Below, piece by piece: positions 58,501-64,000 of a DNA stretch of 64,000 nucleotides. This DNA is from Epiperipatus broadwayi. Taxonomy: Eukaryota; Onychophora; Udeonychophora; Euonychophora; Peripatidae. Numbering within the stretch: the stretch's first letter is position 1; every line of letters begins with the position of its first letter. The DNA lies in contig JAQFVV010012420.1 in NCBI GenBank assembly GCA_028023455.1, positions 4,716,001-4,780,000 on the forward strand. Reading direction: 5' to 3'. The notes under the pieces are model-generated. The model searched no databases. It was not told the origin of the DNA and saw only the letters and a list, made by a program, of their open reading frames with translations. Made by a program: the position numbers and the translations under genes.

Positions 58501-60230
58501 TCATATTTGTGTATTCACACAACAAAATCCAGAGTTCTGGCAAATTACACTAAAGCTGATCCAGATAAGGGGTTGAGACCTCATATCTGACTACACTTCA
58601 AGTCCTTTACCAGTGTTCCGTGATTTACTACCCTATGGATGCCATATATGAGGTTACATTCAGTCTTAATCTAATTGGTGAGCTGGCATAGAAAAGGGTG
58701 AAAACATGAGACTTGGTAATAACTGACAATGAACTAATAATATTAACCAAACACACTTATGGCTAAATAAACTCATGTATATAAATTAACACATAATACT
58801 AAATTTGGATTGATTTGGAATGATTTGGATTGTGAAAGATACATAAAACAGAATTATAATTTAAACATCTTTAATAAATAGAATAAGCAAATTAATTAAT
58901 ATAAAATAAATAAATGTGCATTGGTTAGGTTTTACACATGCAGGTGTTAGAACAATGATGAGGTAATATAGATTACAGGAGTCTCATCTTTAGAATGCAC
59001 TTTAGATATATTATTAATATTGTTTATTATCTGCGACTAAATATCATGCCTAGAGATATATTATGCCAACTATCCTGAGTTTGCTATGAGAAGCTAAATC
59101 TTATAGAGATGAAATATGACAAACATAATTTTTTTATGCTAACATATACATTATGAGCAATATGTGTGCTCTATATACTCTACCTGGGGTTAGAAATGAA
59201 TGAAAGAAATAAAGTGAAAAATAGTAAATGGAATGAGACTCTTATGATATTGAGACTGTTAAAACAGCTGGCTAAGCTCAGTGGTTGGTTAGTTATCTTA
59301 TACTTAGCTACAGAGATATGCATTCTAACAAAGAGAAATTTTTTTTAAAAACAAGAATAAAATATATTATTATAAAATACATAACTATAAGGGGAAGAGA
59401 GAAAAACTTCACTCTTTCCCAAGCAATATTTTTAAAAATAAAATATATTTGCGTTTATCAAAACATATTCTCTGATTTACAAACATTTTGCACTTTAAGC
59501 AACATCTTCTGATAAATTCTTATGTCTTATCTAATATTTTACATAGACTACAATTATTTATTAATATGAAACGAATTTACTCTATTCTTGTAGAGTGAAA
59601 AGAAAGGTACCTTTCTAATGGTACAATAAACTATAATGAATTTTTTCTGCCACTACTAATGTTATAATTAAATAAATAGGGTGATAATTAATGAAGTAAT
59701 AAAAAATGATCTCAGGGTTCTTTTGTTACATTCTAGAAATTATACTGATGTATTGTGATGCTAAACAAATGATTGGCATCCCGGTAGACTGCAGGAAAAA
59801 TACACTTCTTTTATAAGATAATGTATCCTAATATGCTACAATAATAGTTACAATTACATAAACAAGTGTCCAATCTGAGTGATACTGACATAAAACAATA
59901 ATATAAAATTTTGAAAAATTATAATCTTTACCCAGAATGTCATTCAAAGTAATAGAAAGGGTACATTTTATATCCTTCTACTACTCCTTAACAACACAAT
60001 AAAATAACTGATTTTAATTATCATCCTTTTATTAATAAAATAATAGATAATGTGCAGTCTTAAAGATGGATTACATAATCCATTGCAAAATTAAATAAAT
60101 ATTTATTCTTTGAATTGCAATTCCAGCTTTGGAATTGATGCATTTATGAAATGTTTTCTCATAAACATTAGTTTTTGATCTGCATGATGACTGTTTATCT
60201 GACTGACCAAGATATCTGTTACATTTAAGA
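58501..60230. other. AT-rich non-coding DNA
   Basis: No gene recognised; short open frames (59166-59348, 59285-59512, 60071-60253 minus) show no domain that I know. Confidence 0.4.
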
Positions 60231-61117
60231 ATTAAACAGGCAAAACTCTCCATACAATAGTGCCATCATGTGCTAACCAGAGTAATCAGTGGATGCCAGA
60301 AGGCTTGTGCACAAAATCCCCATCTAGTGCTACTCATCCAATATCCCCAGACTAGTTTCTGGCTTGTGGCCTTCATCAGTGAGGAGCCTTGGATCTGAGA
60401 GCCTGCACCTAGATATTAGGATCTAATGCAACCCTCCAGCAGCCATCTTTTATCTCTACTTAGCTACAAAACTATGAGAATGAAATTGAAAACACAATAA
60501 TATTTTCAATCTAAGCTCAATACCTTATATAGTCATATGGGTCTGAACTCAGTTCAGCACCCATACATTTTGGTGTCATTGGCTTGCTCTTTAACAACCA
60601 TAGTCACCACTATCCTCTTAGGCAGGATTGGTGTTAAACCACTAAATATCACATGATCACCATCTCTTATGCTAGCACATAACTGTTATTAAACAGGCAA
60701 AACTCTCCATACAGTAGTGCCACCCTGTGCTAGCCAGAGTAGTCAATGGATACCAGAAGGACTCTATAAGCTATTGAGCTTAGATTGAAAATATTGCATT
60801 TTCAATTTCATTCTCATAGTTTTGTAGTTAAGTAGAGATAAAAGGTGGATGCTGCAGGATTGCATTAGATCCTAATATCTAGGTGCAATGCTCTCAGATC
60901 CAAGGCTCCTCAATGATGAAGGCCCCAAGCCAGAAACTAGTCTGGGGATATTGGATGAGTAGGCACTAGATGGAGATTTTATGCACAAGCTTTCTGGCAT
61001 CCATTGATTATTCTGGTTAACACAGGGTGGTACTACAGTATGGAGAGTTTTGCCTATTTAATAACAGTTATGTGTTAGCATAAGAGTTGGTGATCATGTG
61101 ATATTTAGTGGTTTAAC
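60231..61117. repeat. compound inverted repeat, three copies of one ~350-bp unit
   Basis: The unit runs from GTTAAACCACTAAATATCAC through AAACAGGCAAAACTCTCCAT, CCAATATCCCCAGACTAGTT and TCTAAGCTCAATA. Copy 1 (60231-60522, plus) lacks about the first 65 bases. Copy 2 (60632-60760, plus) has only the first third. Copy 3 (60771-61117, minus) is complete. Copies 1 and 3 pair over almost 290 bp, and copies 2 and 3 over about 125 bp. No coding capacity or A/B boxes were recognised, so the class (SINE, MITE or other) is open. Confidence 0.85.
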
Positions 61118-63094
61118 TTTTGAGAATTCAGGATCCAAGAAATTTTGCATGTAGAAAAATAAACAAAAACTAGATTTAATTGATTAATAAGTACATTTAT
61201 TAACAATAAATACAACAAATTATTACAATAATATTTAGAAAGTTATATGCCAAACACAGGTGCTGTTACTATTTAGTAGGAAGTTCTAATAGCATATCTA
61301 GGATTGCTTCACTAACAAATCATTACTTAAAATTACATTTTCTCCCTTTTATACATTATAATGAGTTTTATAAAACAAACATGAAGCTAAATTAAATAGC
61401 TGGAATATTTAGTTGTTTCCTTTCTAATCTGTTCTAATTAAACTATTGCATTAAACAAATGTTTAATGGAAAAAACAATAATAATAGTCATAGCTTCAAC
61501 GATAATCTAAGCAACATTCATTATAAAGTATTCCCTTTCAGGAAACTATTTATAATACCTTTATTACTGCATGAAGTATCACAAATTAAGATAAATTTCA
61601 TATAAACTGCTATTTAACTGGGTTTGAATCATTACACTATTATGATAATGATAATAATTATCATTACAATAAATAAATTAATTATTGTCTAACATTAATT
61701 TTAAATAGACTAGTAAAGAATAGGTAGCATTCATCAGAACCCAAGTACACACATATAAATTATTCAATCTATGTCCACATGATAATAACAAAATATTTAA
61801 ATGTAAAATGACTTACTAATCCATCGGCGATTAGATCCCAGATGGTAATAAAAATAAAATAATATTGAAGTCTGTGCATTTCCTATTATGCTATGCTTTT
61901 AAAAATACACAATTAAAATTACTATCTTGTTGGTTTCCTTGCAGACTACTGGCAAGGAACAGTAGCCCAATACAGACATTAACTTACTTAACCAAAAGCA
62001 CTGCAAATAATTAAGTGCACCTTGAGGAGCTAAGAATCTCAATAACTATCCTATCATTGTCATAACATTCTCAAAAGCATAATTAACTTCACCTTCAATG
62101 TTGGAAAAGTATTTAACAACATCATGAGGGATAGGCAAAACATAGGCTCCGCAGAGCAAAACAACATGAACAAAGTATGGTAGCTTCCAAAACCTATATT
62201 TAAGCCAAAGAATATGTGTAAAGGCAGTGTCAGCACATAAGAAAATGGAAAACACACCATGAAATGGCCTTCTCCAGGGATCTAGCTATCTTAGCAATAT
62301 ATCAATATAATCTCAGAATATCAAACACTATCCTCTCATGGAATATAAAATGTGAACAATGGGAAGAGTACCTCCATCCCACAAAGCACAATAAATAAAA
62401 TAACATTTAATAAAGTCTAGAGCTCAAAACATAATCCAAGGCTAAACAATGACAAGATAACAAAATTATCACTTATAACTAAATAGCTTCATGTTCACAC
62501 TAAAATTGCATACATTAAGCAATGTCTGGAACCAACGAATTTAATGACAGTCAAATGACTATAAAATACTTAAAATAGCATAATAAAATTCTGCATTGAA
62601 TAAGGAATGCACACACATGCAGTGAATAGTATAAATATTTATAAAAATAAAGTGGACATGATAGAAAGTAAATATTACTCATTGAATGTCTATAAACGAA
62701 AGAAAATTTTGTTATAATATTAAATTTAAAAGTAATTCATTATATCATAATAACGGTGAAAAATAGTGAACTTCTGATAAACTCATATATAGGCTGTTTA
62801 CCTGTAAAATATATTAAGCACTCATAAATATTATATAATAACACATATAAGAGATAAATATCCCTAGTTGAATAAAATATAAAGTATAAAATTTAAACTT
62901 TACTTAGAACAACTTCATATAAGATATATAAATTTTCTCTGCATGTGGTAAGAATACCTATACATTCTGTTACACACCTCTTGAAGAACAATATGATATA
63001 AAAAGGTAAATAAATATATTGACACATAAGCATCATATAGAAAACATAAAAAAATGTTATTACTATTTTTTTTAAAACCTTGGTTCTTTAACAG
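61118..63094. other. AT-rich non-coding DNA
   Basis: No gene recognised. At 62046-62260 two minus-strand frames are open together over about 65 codons; one reads LWLKYRFWKLPYFVHVVLLC, but I know no family with it. Confidence 0.35.
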
Positions 63095-63177
63095 AACTCC
63101 TTCCATAGTGGGCAACCTGTTAAGGCTGCAAAGTCCTTCCTCAGCGGCTTGACCATAGAATGAAACATCCATACCAG
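63095..63177 (+). other. possible exon (83 nt), unknown transcript
   Basis: A pyrimidine-rich stretch ending TTCTTTAACAG precedes a less AT-rich 83-bp segment, and CAG/GTAAATG follows. An ATG at 63160 would give MKHPYQ up to the donor. On the minus strand the same segment is open (CPLWKEFC-type reading) but lacks splice sites. Weak support only. Confidence 0.25.
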
Positions 63178-63708
63178 GTAAATGAATTTTCTTTTACATA
63201 AAATAAAGCAAATATAACTTTCAAATCTAAATAATAAATAATAAACATTGACAAAAGTCTTATTTTTGCATGAATAAGAGGTTGGTTCCATTTTTAATGA
63301 AGACAAAGGCAAAAAACATATGACACATAAGAAACAAGCTAGTTTATTTGGAGTTTTAATTAATAGCACATAATAATAATAAGTTATCTGTAGAATTCCA
63401 TATGGAGTGGCTGTGGTTACACTGGAAATATACAAGGCTTTCTCATTACTCCTTCTCCTTTTAAAAGAATGCACATATTAAGAGCAACTGTTAATTTTTT
63501 TTCAAATAAATGCAGAAATATTACTTCAGTAATTTTTTATGTAAAAAAAATTATTACATTTAGGATTAATAGTTTGCAATTTAACACGAGGCATAATTAA
63601 ATAAATGCCCATTGTTGTTAACTCTGCAAACTATTTCTTCTATAAATTTCATTTTTAATGTTTCCTTGGCTACATTTTAGCAAAAGTATTTTTTTTTCTG
63701 CTTCTCAG

Positions 63709-63739
63709 CAAATGCAGAGAAAGTGAAGCTCAATTCAAG
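63709..63739 (+). other. possible micro-exon (31 nt)
   Basis: TTTTTTTTCTGCTTCTCAG is an excellent acceptor, and AAG/GTTAGT a fair donor, 31 bases later. The reading that joins 63160-63177 in phase hits a stop (CAA ATG CAG AGA AAG TGA), so the two candidate exons are not one coding frame. Non-coding or chance. Confidence 0.2.
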
Positions 63740-64000
63740 GTTAGTCATCATTTATAATTTTAATATGAAAAATAGTATGTTAAATATTCATGGAAATTCA
63801 GGCAGTTGGACATTTAATACTTAATAATTGGCACTAAATAATTAAAACAACTTATCATTATTAACTTCAATTTTTACAGGTTTTTTTCTTTAATTAAAAC
63901 TTGTGTTTTAACTACCTTCTTCAAAAGATAACATGTGATGATGTGATATAATAAACTACAATGTCCCATATGGCTTTATAAATTAATATGAATTGTCCCA

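Overview
This window is AT-rich DNA from an animal nuclear genome. The evidence is two spliced exons of the ciliary gene RSPH14, many classes of retroelement fossil, tRNA-derived SINEs, trinucleotide microsatellites and a 500-N scaffold gap. There are no operons, bacterial ribosome binding sites or CRISPR arrays. The long introns and the mixture of Penelope-like, LINE, hAT/KIAA1586-like and tRNA-SINE remnants fit an invertebrate metazoan. A mollusc such as a cephalopod, another lophotrochozoan or a cnidarian would all be possible; I cannot name the species from sequence alone.

Layout. 1-600 is featureless. About 610-3650 is a non-coding island visibly rich in CpG, inside DNA that is almost CpG-free. 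5850-7570 is a dead LINE reverse transcriptase (minus). 7585-8385 is a long hairpin repeat. 10577-10707 is a tRNA-derived SINE with target-site duplications and a poly(A) tail. 12942-18844 is a complete gag-only LTR retrotransposon with 1.9-kb LTRs. 18850-20140 holds an antisense SINE and a Penelope-like element whose reverse-transcriptase and GIY-YIG parts lie in opposite orientation. 22128-22515 has another Penelope scrap and a foldback element. 25770-26269 is a gap, followed by 1.28 kb of pure (ATT)n. 28295-41655 is a head-to-tail chain of three related LINEs (A, B, C) on the minus strand, joined by trinucleotide arrays. 43246-45168 carries the first two coding exons of RSPH14 (minus). 45355-45835 is an inverted SINE pair. 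46990-49339 is a dead hAT/KIAA1586-like transposase gene, broken by a hairpin repeat. 51161-51386 is a foldback. 51610-52390 is a second dead LINE reverse transcriptase. 55540-58500 contains LINE D (minus) and LINE E (plus), divergent around a trinucleotide array. 60231-61117 is a compound inverted repeat. The right end may contain short exons of an unidentified transcript.

The only host gene I recognise is RSPH14, a radial-spoke/axoneme armadillo-repeat protein. Its exon 1 to exon 2 intron is 1.7 kb. I did not find exon 3 anywhere below 43246, so much of the window may be RSPH14 intron or flank.

The most interesting element system is the LINE family A-E. All seven LINE ends that can be judged abut (CTA)n or (ATT)n arrays. 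Copy A is nearly intact, with a single homopolymer indel. In all three copies that retain the region, the interval between ORF1 and ORF2 holds an extra open frame that starts at the ORF1 stop and ends at the ORF2 start. The second theme is CpG decay: the two LTRs differ almost only at CpG/TpG/CpA sites, and both stops in the gag gene are TGA.
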